A DNA stretch of 64,000 nt from Symsagittifera roscoffensis (Eukaryota; Xenacoelomorpha; Acoela; Convolutidae): assembly GCF_963678635.1 (NCBI RefSeq), contig NC_087068.1, forward strand, positions 47,569,785 through 47,633,784, in the 5' to 3' direction. The notes under the pieces are model-generated. The model saw only the letters and a program-made list of their open reading frames with translations, had not been told where the DNA came from and did not search any database. Below, piece by piece: positions 53,952 through 64,000 of the stretch; position 1 is the first letter of the stretch; every line of letters begins with the position of its first letter. The position numbers and the translations under genes are program-made.

Positions 53952-54644
53952 TTAGTCTAAGATTCTGTCAAATCCCATTATTGTTCCTCTGCACCATGGG
54001 CAATTATAGCCATACCTTTGAATTATATCGCCGCATTCATTACATAGTTTGTGTCCACAGTTCTTTATTTTCATATTTTGCTTTCCAATACAGCATATAG
54101 TACATATCTCTGGCGTATCTGGGTTCGGATCGGAGAGCCGGACTTCCAGTACACGTTCAGTTCTATTTTGCTGATCTGTGTCTGGTGCCATTGGGGTTAT
54201 TTTTGAGTTACGAAATAGTTCAGGTCTAACCGTAGAAGTAATTCTAGGAACGACTTGCAGCTCGTGGCTCATGTTTTGTTCACAGCGAGTCGTCGAAGAT
54301 CGGGTGACAGGAACTTCTGACCTTCGCCTTTGCATAAATCTGGTGACAGCAGCTTCGCGTCTTCGCCTTTGTCTGTATGATGAAAAACGATCAATTAAAT
54401 TGGAAATAGCATCTCCGAAATGTGAGAGCAGCCAAAATGGATGCAAAGCTGCTCTGAATAAGCTAATGCATTGCGATGCTAAAATTAGGTCCACTGATTC
54501 TGATGCGGAGGTTTCGTGACCCGCAACGTATTTGAACTGATACTTTGATACGATGTAGGAGATGATCGCTAAAGTGCACTCCAAAGCACGTGAGAAGACA
54601 TTTACCACCGAAAAGATGCGACATCTTGTTTTAGAAGTATTCCG
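53952..54644 (-). CDS. RING-finger (C3HC4) protein, terminal exon
   Basis: The minus-strand frame opens in phase 0 after acceptor GCTGTTTTTAG and runs 230 codons to a TAA at 53952. It starts RNTSKTRCRIFSVVNVFSRA and has two hydrophobic stretches (TLAIISYIVS; ISLFRAALHPFWLLSHFG). An Arg-rich segment (YRQRRRREAAVTRFMQRRRS) follows. It ends with a C-terminal RING: CTICCIGKQNMKIKNCGHKL then CNECGDIIQRYGYNCPWCRG, which supplies all Cys/His ligands in C3HC4 order. A C-terminal RING of this kind usually marks an E3 ubiquitin ligase; substrate unknown. No in-frame ATG precedes residue 90 or so, so an upstream exon must supply the start. It was not found. The hydrophobic segments suggest membrane association. 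Confidence 0.7.
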   Translation of the reverse strand, partial: RNTSKTRCRIFSVVNVFSRALECTLAIISYIVSKYQFKYVAGHETSASESVDLILASQCISLFRAALHPFWLLSHFGDAISNLIDRFSSYRQRRRREAAVTRFMQRRRSEVPVTRSSTTRCEQNMSHELQVVPRITSTVRPELFRNSKITPMAPDTDQQNRTERVLEVRLSDPNPDTPEICTICCIGKQNMKIKNCGHKLCNECGDIIQRYGYNCPWCRGTIMGFDRILD

Positions 54645-54649
54645 CTAAA

Positions 54650-56530
54650 AACAGCAAACTTCTTGTTAATACTTTAATTATAATCCTGTCTGAGATACGA
54701 CAAGAACACTTATTTGCTGTGTTGGTAATTTTCAACAAAAACGTAAATTAAACTAATTTTGAGATGACCGGGTCCCAGTCGTGCTTAGTAATGTGCCCAG
54801 TCTATCGCCACCGAAGCGCAAATAATTGTTTTTGATTGCCCAAGGTGAGTTGAACGTGGTTGATACTTAAGACTCATTATGCAAACTTCTGCTCTGGAGA
54901 AATTCATGGAAAATACTTTTCTTCCCCCAAACAGGAGGTCAAACAGTACTGAGCATGACACAGTTACAATGATTCGGACTGAAACATCCAGCTAATTATG
55001 TAATTATGTAGTGGAAATGTATATGAATGCCAGTGATTACACAGATCATACTGGATACAAGATTTTTTCTGTTCAGAAGTATGAATAAAACATTTTCATG
55101 ACAACAAAAATTTGTTTTTCCTCATTAAGAAAAAATTATTAAAGATAGATTGGAAGCTGCAACATACATTTTAGCGAAATTTAAAAACTTTTGTTCAAAA
55201 AATTTTGCTTAAATTTTGCAACTCAACCAGATTAGGCGTCGAAATAGGAGTTGATAAAAATCAATCAAACAGAATGTTTTGAATTTTTTTGGCGTTATTT
55301 TCTACTTTTAAGGTGAAACAAGGATTGCTGCGGTTGCGGTGCAAGTAGCATACAGCGTTTAGACACTAATTTATTGAAGTGAAAAATCAAAAAATGTATA
55401 AGCTTGAAATATAACAAAAGACCGAGTTTAAGCTTGAAAATCAACAATCAAACAATGCATTTCAATGATGATTTCATTTTGAAAGCCATATTAGGATCTA
55501 ATACGTATCGAAGCTGCAGTTAATTTGATGCCATAGATTTATTTTTTGAGCTGATTATGAAGGAAAAATTACAGAGAAGCTCGAAGAGATCAGGAGTTTG
55601 CTCCCTTTGGTCATTTCACTAAAAAGATAATTTTTTTCGCTTTTATCATTTGTGTTTTGTTGATGATGGATGTCGCATTCAGATTATTTTTTAGGTCTCA
55701 TGCGTATCAAATACGTCAGATGTTAGTAGTTCAAATAGCTAAATTTAGGTTTGAACTTACCCAAAGTGTCATGCGCCTGAAACCAGAACAATTGATGGTT
55801 AACAAAAAACAAAACCCTTCAAATGTGGATTAAAATATTTAGTTCGTAATTGGTTAGGAAAACCTAGAAGACTAAGACTCGTAAATACTACAAAAGAAGT
55901 TATTTTCAATTTCATTTAAAAAGCTGCAAATTAGGGTGCAGTTGTCATATTCATCTGAATTATAAATGTAAATTTCGTATAAAAACTCTTTGAAATCAAA
56001 TTGTGCGTCAAAAATTATCACATGTTAATTTTGTATTTAAAAAAAATCGGTTAAGTATTTCTTAGACTTATCAAAATTGAAATAACGCACCGAAAAATGC
56101 CGAAGAAATGCTTAAAATAATAGTAGATGCTGAAGGGGTCAGGAGAGTGGTGCATGGAATAATGTTCGAAATTAGCAGAGGTACATTTTTCTTTAAACTT
56201 AAACTTTACTTTATGTCTATTCGTCTATATGAGCTCTTAGTCGAGCTTAGTATAGCATAAAGTCGGCGTAATTTTTCTACCCACGCCATAATCACTAAGA
56301 AACTTTTGAAATTTTCGAAGTATTTCACACCTTAAATTGATTAGGAAAAAAACTAATTTTTCTAAGAAAACCATTTAACCGGTTTTCTGAAATTAATGTG
56401 CACCTTTAGAGGATGGGCAAAATTTGAAGTTTTTAAAAGCCAGTCATTCAAGCAGTGAAACTTCTGATTTATAAAAAATATATTTTTTTCGAAGATTATA
56501 AAAAAAAATTATTTGTTGAAAACTCCGTAT
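54650..56530. other. No supported feature
   Basis: AT-rich. A short balanced segment at 54760-54845 ends in a donor-like CCAAG/GTGAGT but has stops in all frames or no start. The missing 5' exon of the RING gene should lie here or further right. Confidence 0.35.
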
Positions 56531-56538
56531 CGCCTTAA

Positions 56539-57165
56539 TTACGAGCTTCTAGAAAGCCAAGTTTTGGCATTAGTGTCGTTTCTCTAAATTACATCCTCCT
56601 TATCATGCATTTACGGGGACAAAAATTTGGCGTGCAACCATGGACACAAAAGCTTGAATTAACAATTATTTTGGATTTTTAAATTTTTTGTAAAAGCATT
56701 CAAATATCCTGATCTACGGGTTTCTAGAATTAGAAGTTTTGGGCTTTCGAATTGTAAACCTAAACTGCACTCTTATCACAACCCCAAACTACACTCGTGT
56801 TACCATACTTCCATGGAAACAGAGGATTCATGGACTATTTTTGGAGCTTTTTTTCCAAAGTTTTATAAGTTCTGAAATTTTCTTTAAAGCATCAAAACCT
56901 CTGCGGCTTCTGGAAGAAGGAATTTCGGCTTTGGAAACACTACTTTAATTTACACTAACGTCAGCATGCAAGTAAGGGCTCAAAACTTCGAAATTAATTT
57001 GTTTGAATTTTTTTCTATGTTTCTAGAATGTTTTTGAATGATGATCGCAAAACTGTTCTCTTATCTCAACTACGAGCTTCTGGAAGGTGGTAACTTTGCA
57101 TTAACATCACAACTCTAAGCTAAAACCCGATGGCATAGTTCCAGGGACACAAAAACTTCATTGAA
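56539..57165. repeat. Four diverged tandem units, ~160-190 bp
   Basis: Unit starts TACGAGCTTCTAGAA (56539), TACGGGTTTCTAGAA (56716), CTGCGGCTTCTGGAA (56908) and TACGAGCTTCTGGAA (57070). Each is followed by a GCATTA/GGCTTT and ACACTAACGTC/ACATCACAAC-like block. Satellite-like. The plus frame at 56739-56948 is inside and not a gene. Confidence 0.6.
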
Positions 57166-57559
57166 ACTTACTTCCGGGGACAAAATAGAATAATTTAAAC
57201 TTAATTTTGATTTTTTCCAGGTTTCATCTTAAAACAAAATGAGTAACACTTGTTTCCACTTGAAATGTAAGTGTGAAACGCAAATCTATCAAACGATAGG
57301 CCCAAAGTCTCGGCCTATTTATCTTATTGTTTTCAAATATTTATTACGTAATAAAAAGTTCATAAAACGTAAAATCAATTAATTTCGACCTTGTCTGACC
57401 TCAAAGAGCCAGGTATTTGGCTGCTAACTTTCATAATTGCTGTCAACTATTGCTGCTAAAACTGAGAGATTAATAGTTTAAATAAATTTTTCGAAACGCC
57501 TTTTTTGCACGTGAAATTACCTAAATATACGACAAATTTGTTTTCTGTAATTATCCGAT

Positions 57560-57990
57560 GATTTACAGTTCAATAAGCTTCAGAACCAGTATTGTATCAA
57601 TCAACCCAATCAAGCCCATCAGACCCGAACGACCGAATTGAGGTAGAAATATGGCCTGCCGACTGGTTAATGACGACTTTTGACAAAAAAGAAATCAGAC
57701 GAATATCCCAGCACAGATTTGATAAATCGATTCGAAGCGCTTTTCTAACTGGCTTTTCGATCTGTAGCAGCCCAGAATTTCGACAGTACATGTTACACTA
57801 AATTTCAACCACGGACGGCCAAAACTGAAGAAACTGTATCAGCCGCTCAAAAAAGACTAATCAGAAGAAGCCCAGAAATTCAAAAGTCACAGGTGTCGAG
57901 ATTTTTGAGGCTTTTCTACAAGTGTGAGGCTAAAGAAGTGCCTATCGCGGGGACGATTGTCGTGTTTGGAGAGTGTTGGAGCTGACAACT
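57560..57990. other. Unassigned coding-like segment
   Basis: GC rises here, and a plus frame (57592-57801) and a minus frame (57597-57791) are both open. Further plus-strand reading gives KFQPRTAKTEETVSAAQKRL. It lies just outside the LTR-like repeat at 58138. No family recognised. Confidence 0.2.
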
Positions 57991-58137
57991 ACCTGCAAAA
58001 GAGGTCAGAAGTGGTCCAAATGTTTGCTGGGAAACTTGTAAGACAGACAGTATATAAAAAAAACTTAAACTCTTTGTTCGAATCAAAACTCTGTCCTAAC
58101 TAAAAATTGTAGAGCTGATTTATAATTAGCATTCTGC

Positions 58138-58889
58138 CATTACTCATATATAATGGTGTGTGTTATCACTCACATCAATCTGTCATTACTCACAAATGCT
58201 ATATGTTGATAATTGATGAGTTTGAAAGCACACACAAAAAGAAGTTACTGAGTAAAAGAAAAATTCCACAAAACCGAAATTACAAAATCCTTAAGATCGA
58301 AAAATGAAAACTTTGGTTGAAAGTTAAATTTTGGTTATAACTGGATATATTAGTTAATACTCGACAAACCGAACCCGAACCGACCCAATAGGCAAAATTT
58401 TTAAAAACTTGTCAAACGTTTCGACGAAAAAATATGAATTCTGAAAACTTCCCCAAATTGATTAATTTTGGTGCCAATGTGATCGAAATCAGCAACTAAA
58501 AACGCGATGAACAGTCAAAAGGACGTATGGGCGTGCTTGGCTCAACTATCTGATAAACCCGTAGCCTCATAAGTTATCTCTTTGAGTTTTTTTCAACTCG
58601 GGTTGACTTGATTTCCATTCTATCTTCTTCTTTTCGTCAACCGAGTCCATAAGAGTACATCCTAGCCACTAGTTCGTTAAGTCACGAACTCAAAAACCTG
58701 CCTTTAAAATCACAAAAACTCGATTTTGGTTCTTGTCTCGCTATTCCTGGTTTAAATCTTAATTATAACGTAGTAAAGCAGCAAAAAACTGTTCAATAAT
58801 ACTTAACCAGTTTTGTTATCTAAAAGGACTGATACCGTGATCTGGCACGACGTGATTAATAAACTTGTCAGTCGACATCGTAGTAATAT
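58138..58889 (+). mobile_element. LTR-like direct repeat, left copy
   Basis: About 752 bp, beginning CATTACTCATATATAATGG, shared with 63248-64000 at high identity, with scattered substitutions and single-base indels. The true right edge is unknown because the second copy is cut by the window end. AATAAA-type signals at 59024 and 59256 suggest it may extend beyond 59 kb. Confidence 0.75.
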
Positions 58890-59789
58890 TATTAGAGTTC
58901 TCTCGCAGAATGAAGTACTTAATACCCTTACTCAACTCGCTGTGATATAATGTCAGCGCACTGGAACGCCAGATTTATATATAAGTTCCTAAGTACATGT
59001 GGTATATTGGTGTTATGACAAATAAAAGATCTGATATCAAAAAGAAAATTGAAGGATGAGCGTTTATTCCGCCAAAATCTTGAATTTCATCGAGAATCTC
59101 GCCTTGAATTGAAAAGATTCACATTAGTGAGAATGTACTACAAAAACATAGGCCTTTTCAAACTTAAGGCTGCGAGGTTATCTCAGCAAAATTGAACCGA
59201 GCTGAAATGATCCGCGGCCTAGCTGCAGTAGCAGCCCAGTTTAAGTAAAAAGAATTATAAAATAAATGTTATTTAATTTTGTGACTATGTCTGTCCCTTT
59301 TTCACCGATCGCCGTAAACCCAAAATTGGGCTATCCCTCTCTTCTTAGTAGAGTTAAAAGTGACAACCAGCTTTCAACTCCGGTTTATTCTTTGAAGGTG
59401 TGGGAAAGTCATTATTCGAAATTTTTTTTGCTGGGTTTAATTTATAATTGTGTGAGACAAGCACACTCAAACAATCAATACGTGTTTCGAGAGACGTAGA
59501 AGGTATGAGGAGAGTTTTATTAACATCGTACTAGCCTCAGAGACTCTCTCCAATCAAAATTAAGAGCAGTTAAACTGTCAGTCAGCGCAAAGCAGCATTA
59601 GAGAACGCTTTTACCAAGAATGGTATAGCCTCGCTGATCACAAAGCTGATCCGAGTAAAGCCAGCCACAAGCGGCTGGAAGAAACACAGAAAAATTTAAT
59701 CTAGAATGAAATTTTGCGTTTGGTTTCTGGAGATGAAAAATCACTTACATCTAAAACAACGAAACCTTCTTCAATCTTAAGCAGATGAA

Positions 59790-60666
59790 ATCGTTTTTAC
59801 CTCATCACACTCTAAGGCTGCTTCAATGACCTCAAGTCAACGCAGACGGGAACATGAAATAGCAAAACTGCGTCCCGAGGAAATTGAAAGGCATACGAGA
59901 GTGCGATTTGCCTTAAGCAAAATGCATACGAGTTGGAACTCGAAAACTTATCGAAGACAATCGAAGGAACTTGATTGATGCAACTGAGCTTAGAGACGAT
60001 GAATCGCAGATCGATCTCGACTTTAATAAAACTGTCCTGCTATCAAGCAGCACCAAAATGGTTTCCCCTCAAGGTCCAACAAAAGACTGTGTGGATGGAG
60101 ATATAGATAATCAGTAATCTCAAGCGACAACTGGTATAAATGTTTTTCCTCAAAATGATATAAAACCATCTAAAAATAACAATTCGTTTGAATCATCTAC
60201 TTTACCGGTCACAAGTTTTCTGGAAATTACTTCCTTCTTTGTTCCAACATCTTTCAACATAACAGTTGCTCTCATGTCAGCGTCAGCCGAACCCCTCAAT
60301 GCCTAGTATTCTGGAATACCGCTTCAATCACCACTACTGTCAGCTCCCTAGGTTGCTCCAACAACTTTAATTTCTTTAAATGAAGGAATATCAGTGGAAG
60401 CTTTGTTTATGACAGCTCCAGTCAACGAACCTGTAAATATGTCATCTCAGCCGTTGAATTTAACTTCAAGTATCCCTCCGCAGTCAAGTTTTGCTCAACC
60501 CACGAACTTCGCATTGGTAAAACCGACATTTATTCCCCCGCGTTTGGGTCATTACAAAAAGAATATGTCAAATCGAAGTCTTGCTCCCTCAAAAGCTGCA
60601 CTTGGTTGTGTTGCTAATACTTGTGCGATAAAAAACTTGTGCAATAAGTTTTCCATAAAGTTGTGA
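59790..60666 (+). pseudogene. gag-like remnant, BEL/Pao type suggested
   Basis: Plus-strand pieces in different frames read SKAASMTSSQRRREHEIAKL, RPEEIERHTRVRFAL and, after a shift, DDESQIDLDFNKTVLLSSS. This is a Ser-rich start followed by an Arg/Glu/Leu coiled coil, as in BEL/Pao gag N-termini. The last open stretch (60394-60666) continues MEALFMTAPVNEPVNMSSQP and ends in a short Cys-containing tail. Frames are broken, so it is not functional. The family call is by style only. Confidence 0.4.
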
Positions 60667-61619
60667 GTAATTAATTATCAGCATATTGATTAAAGTATAG
60701 ACAAATATCAAATCAGTAGGACAAATTTTTGTATGTTTATCAATTTTTGGGGATGTTTCAACAGAATCTAATTTTTCAAGCTGATTGATTGTGGAATAAA
60801 AAATCTGTAATCTTTTTTTGGTCGGTTTGATTGGAGTTGTTCTGATTTTTCTCTTGCTTCGGGAATTTTTATTTGGTCCAGTAACTTACAGTTAAAACTT
60901 TCTGCAGGAAGTTTGACTTTGGGTTCCTTTTCTTTTTATTTGTGTAACTATCCTAATTGATTCTTCTAATGTACTTAAACTGTCTTGTGGTCTTTTACTG
61001 TTGACACATCTGGTGGTGATTCAACAATCTGAGTCTGTGAAAGAGTGTAATTGTGTAATTTTTTGAAGATTGTTTGCTTTTGGATGATATGGCAAGAGCT
61101 AGTTTCTATGTTGTGTAATTTCTTTTTTATTCAAATCAATCAGTTTATCTGTCACATTTGCTGGTTTTTTTTTTATTTTTTTATAAATTAGTAGGGTGTT
61201 GATTTTAATGGTTTTCATTTTTCCGATTTAATTTCGTGTTTTGAGAAAGTTGGAATACAACAATTGTTCCACTTTTTAGATTTAAAGCTGATGTTAAATG
61301 TGAATGGTTTTGAAATAGAATATTTGTCTCTGTAGAAATTTCTTGGCAAGTTTTGATATGTTTCGTTATCTTTTTTTTAATCTCTGCTTAAGATCCATAC
61401 TCTTTGAAAACCGGAAACTAATTTCAATATTTGTGGTTGACGAAAAAGATCTTCACTGTGAATATGAAGTTATAGATTATAGCATAATGAATCTTTCGAT
61501 GGATTAAAATGTCCATGTGGCTTTTCGATGCGTCTGCTGCTTACATTTTAAATTTGCAGGAAATTTGCTCAAAATTTTTTTGTAAGATGATGAGCTAATT
61601 TTATGGAAAAAATTTTACG

Positions 61620-63180
61620 TCTGTTGGCCATTCAGTGTACTTTTGTCATTTCTGTTAATTGTGCATCGTAAACATTCTTGCAATGAGCGGTTCATGCCTT
61701 CGACTATTCCATTAGCCTATGGGGAATGCGGAGTTCTTGGTTTGTGTTGTTTACTAACTAATTAGCATAGGGTAATCATTTCATTATTGATAACTTCAGT
61801 GCCATTGTCTCTAACAAGGATTTCAGGTAGTCCAAATTTCGCAACCCAGTGTTCGCAAAATAAGCTGACAGTGCGGAACTGGTTTTAGTGCTTCATAATG
61901 TGCAAATGCGTCTACAATTACCCTGATGAAAATGTTTTTTTTTCAGAAAAAAAAGATATTGGGCCTTTTTTGTCTAATGATATTCTGTGGTTGAAATAAA
62001 AGCTTTGTCCTTTAAAATCTTGTTTTTCTGCAGTTTGATTTTAGTGTGGAAAAGGTTTGTTCAGTTGACATCTTTTTGAGAAAACCGTTGCAAATTACTT
62101 TCATCCAAATAGGTGCACTTGAGAAATGAAAATTTTTTGAACAAATTATCGACTGTTTATGTTTGATGATGACTGTGTATTTTTTGTTTAAATCCAATGG
62201 TCCCGTAAGGTTTTTTTGTGTCTATTGAACTTTTTTTTTATTAGAAACTTTTTTTCTGTGTTGATTTTGTTTGTGTATTTTTCAGTACGTTTTAATTTTC
62301 ATATATGAAGAGTTTGGTATAGAAGTAAACGTGTTTTCTCCCGTCAGATCTACTTCTTATTTTGACATACTGTTTATTATGACCCTCTAAAAAGCGGGAA
62401 AAGTTATAGAATATTCACTTTTTTGCTGTCTGGGAAAATTTAACTGCATACTTACATTCTAGTCGTGCTGATGTTTTAATTTTTCAAGGAAAAGTTTTGT
62501 TTTTTGCCGACCTTCAACATTCAAAGTCAAGGATTCGCTGAAATTAAAATCATTCTTTTTCTGGTTCCTTGATGACATTGAAAGAGTGCTGCACATAATT
62601 CAAAACTAGATGCGTCAGACATTACCTTAAATGGTTGCTTCGCATCAGATATGGTGTTTGAAAATCGTTCACATATTAAATTTTTAGTTTCATCAAAGTT
62701 TTTTATTGTTCGATTGTCCATTCACAATTGCTTTGAAGAGGTAATTGTTTTGGAGGGCTAAGGATAAAGCATTTTTCAAACATATTCACTTAAAAAATTT
62801 GACTTTCCGAGAAATTCCTATTTTTCTTCTTTATTTGGTTTGACTGCAGCTATGAAATTCCAATCGATCTTGATTTTTGAGGTTTTTTGTCTTCAAAAAT
62901 ATGTCCTAAAGTTTAAAGATTTATATGGGGCTACTTTCTTTTTTTTCTGTCTGTAAGCTGTGGTAGTATTTTCTAAAATTTGAAAAAAATTTATGTGACT
63001 TAAATATTTATGTCTAAATATGTGATATAAGGTTTGCTCAAAAATACTGGTCTCAAAAGTTTGCTCATGAATGCGTAAAAAGCTACTGCTCTTACGGATT
63101 TTCCATAGACAAACCTATTAAAGTCGTACTGACTGTTTAAAATTACGAATTTCATTATTCAGCTTGAATATTTTTAGGGG
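61620..63180 (-). pseudogene. Ty3/gypsy pol remnant (RT, RNase H, integrase)
   Basis: Minus-strand fragments lie in pol order. Reverse transcriptase has YITYLDINI in place of the YLDDI core, then GHIFEDKK and a FLGKVNFLS-like thumb (~62780-63060). RNase H (62527-62721) reads KNFDETKNLICERF, then FKVMSDASSFELCAALFQ, where the gypsy consensus has xxTDASxxGxGAxLxQ. Integrase (~61620-61945) reads VIVDAFAHYEALKPVP, EHWVAKFGLPEILVRDNGTE, HKPRTPHSP and ANGIVEGMNRSLQEC. The catalytic DNGTE and following Glu are recognisable. Many stops and frameshifts are present; no gag or protease upstream. The strand is opposite to the gag-like segment at 59.8-60.7 kb. Confidence 0.85.
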
Positions 63181-63247
63181 CATTTGATTACAAGCACTGT
63201 TCATTTGAACTGTTGTGTAAAATTGTCTGTTCAGTAAAACTTGTATT

Positions 63248-64000
63248 CATTACTCATATATAATGGTGTGTGTTTTCACTCACATCAATCTGCCATTACT
63301 CACAAATGCTATATGTTGATAATTGATGAGTTTGAAAGCACACACAAAAAGAAGTTACTGAGTAAACGAAAAAGTCCACAAAACCGAAACTACGAAATCC
63401 TTAAGATCGAAAAATAAAAATTTTGGTTGAAAGTTAAATTTTGGTTATAACTGGATATATTAGTTAATACTCGACAAACCGAAGCCGAACCGACCCAATA
63501 GGCAAAATTTTTGAAAACTTGCCAATCGTTTCGGCGAAAAAGTGCGAATTTTGAAAACTTCCCCAAATTGATTAATTTTGGTGCCAATGTGATCGAAATC
63601 AGCAACTAAAAACTCGATGGGCAGTCAAAAGAACGTATGGGCGTGTTTGGCTCAACTATCTGATAAACCCGTAGCCTCATAAGTTATCTCTTTGAGTTTT
63701 TTCAACTCCGGTTGACTTGATTTCCATTCTTTCTTCTTCTTTTTTGTCAAAGGAGTCCATAAGAGTACATCCTAGCCGCTAGTTCGTTAAGTCACGAACT
63801 CAAAAACCTGCCTTTAAAATCACAAAAACTCGTTTTTGGTACTTGTCTCGCTATTCCTGGCTTAAATCTTAATTATAACGTAGTATAGCAGCAGACAAAC
63901 TGTGCAATTTTACTTAACCAGTTTTGTGATCTAAGGGGAATGATATCGTGATCTGGCATGACATTATTAATAAATTTGTCAGTCGACATCGTAGTAATAT
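63248..64000 (+). mobile_element. LTR-like direct repeat, right copy (cut by window end)
   Basis: Same sequence as 58138-58889 in the same orientation, offset by 5,110 bp. It reaches the window edge still matching, so its end and any target duplication are outside. Confidence 0.75.

Overview
The window is AT-rich nuclear DNA from an animal. It has spliced genes with GT-AG introns, microsatellites, no bacterial-style gene packing, and dense interspersed repeats. A radial-spoke protein shows that the organism builds motile 9+2 cilia or flagella. The mix of Ty3/gypsy, BEL-like, LINE, MULE-like and hAT-like remnants with abundant short non-autonomous elements suits an invertebrate metazoan. I cannot name the species from the sequence. 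One assembly gap (199 Ns) lies at 30799-30997.

Genes. The only gene recognised with certainty is RSPH3 (radial spoke head protein 3), plus strand, ten coding exons from 31924 to 42903, with all splice phases consistent and 429 codons before the stop. A minus-strand gene at the left has a first coding exon (5836-5936) and a second (4588-4753) that joins in phase. It encodes a short acidic N-terminus and what looks like TM1-TM2 of a rhodopsin-like GPCR; a possible helix-8/tail exon lies at 3573-3746. A minus-strand exon at 53952-54644 ends in a C3HC4 RING finger. Three smaller minus-strand candidates look secreted: 29928-30008 (signal-peptide exon), 19030-19279 (cysteine-rich exon) and 22307-22501 (64-aa ORF).

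Mobile DNA dominates. Family A is a hAT-like MITE with 8-bp target duplications found at four copies. Family B is a ~535-bp element of unknown class with more than a dozen copies. Family D is a ~200-bp MITE with an 8-bp duplication. One MITE with a perfect 9-bp duplication (26288-26691) fits the Mutator/MULE superfamily, and a decayed MULE-like transposase lies at 16925-17893. Other items are a LINE reverse-transcriptase remnant (10900-11790), a tRNA-derived SINE (48095-48345), a foldback element (49796-50670), and several satellite-like tandem arrays. At the right edge two direct repeats of about 750 bp, 5.1 kb apart, look like LTRs. They enclose a plus-strand gag-like segment and an oppositely oriented Ty3/gypsy pol wreck.

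Layout: 1-6 kb GPCR-like gene with repeats; 6-19 kb repeats, LINE and MULE remnants; 19-31 kb repeats and small secreted-protein candidates; 31.9-43.1 kb RSPH3, whose introns are full of elements; 43-52 kb repeat-rich with SINE and foldback; 52-55 kb a GC-richer tract and the RING exon; 56.5-57.2 kb tandem repeats; 58-64 kb LTR element. No operon-like or functional clustering of genes is visible.
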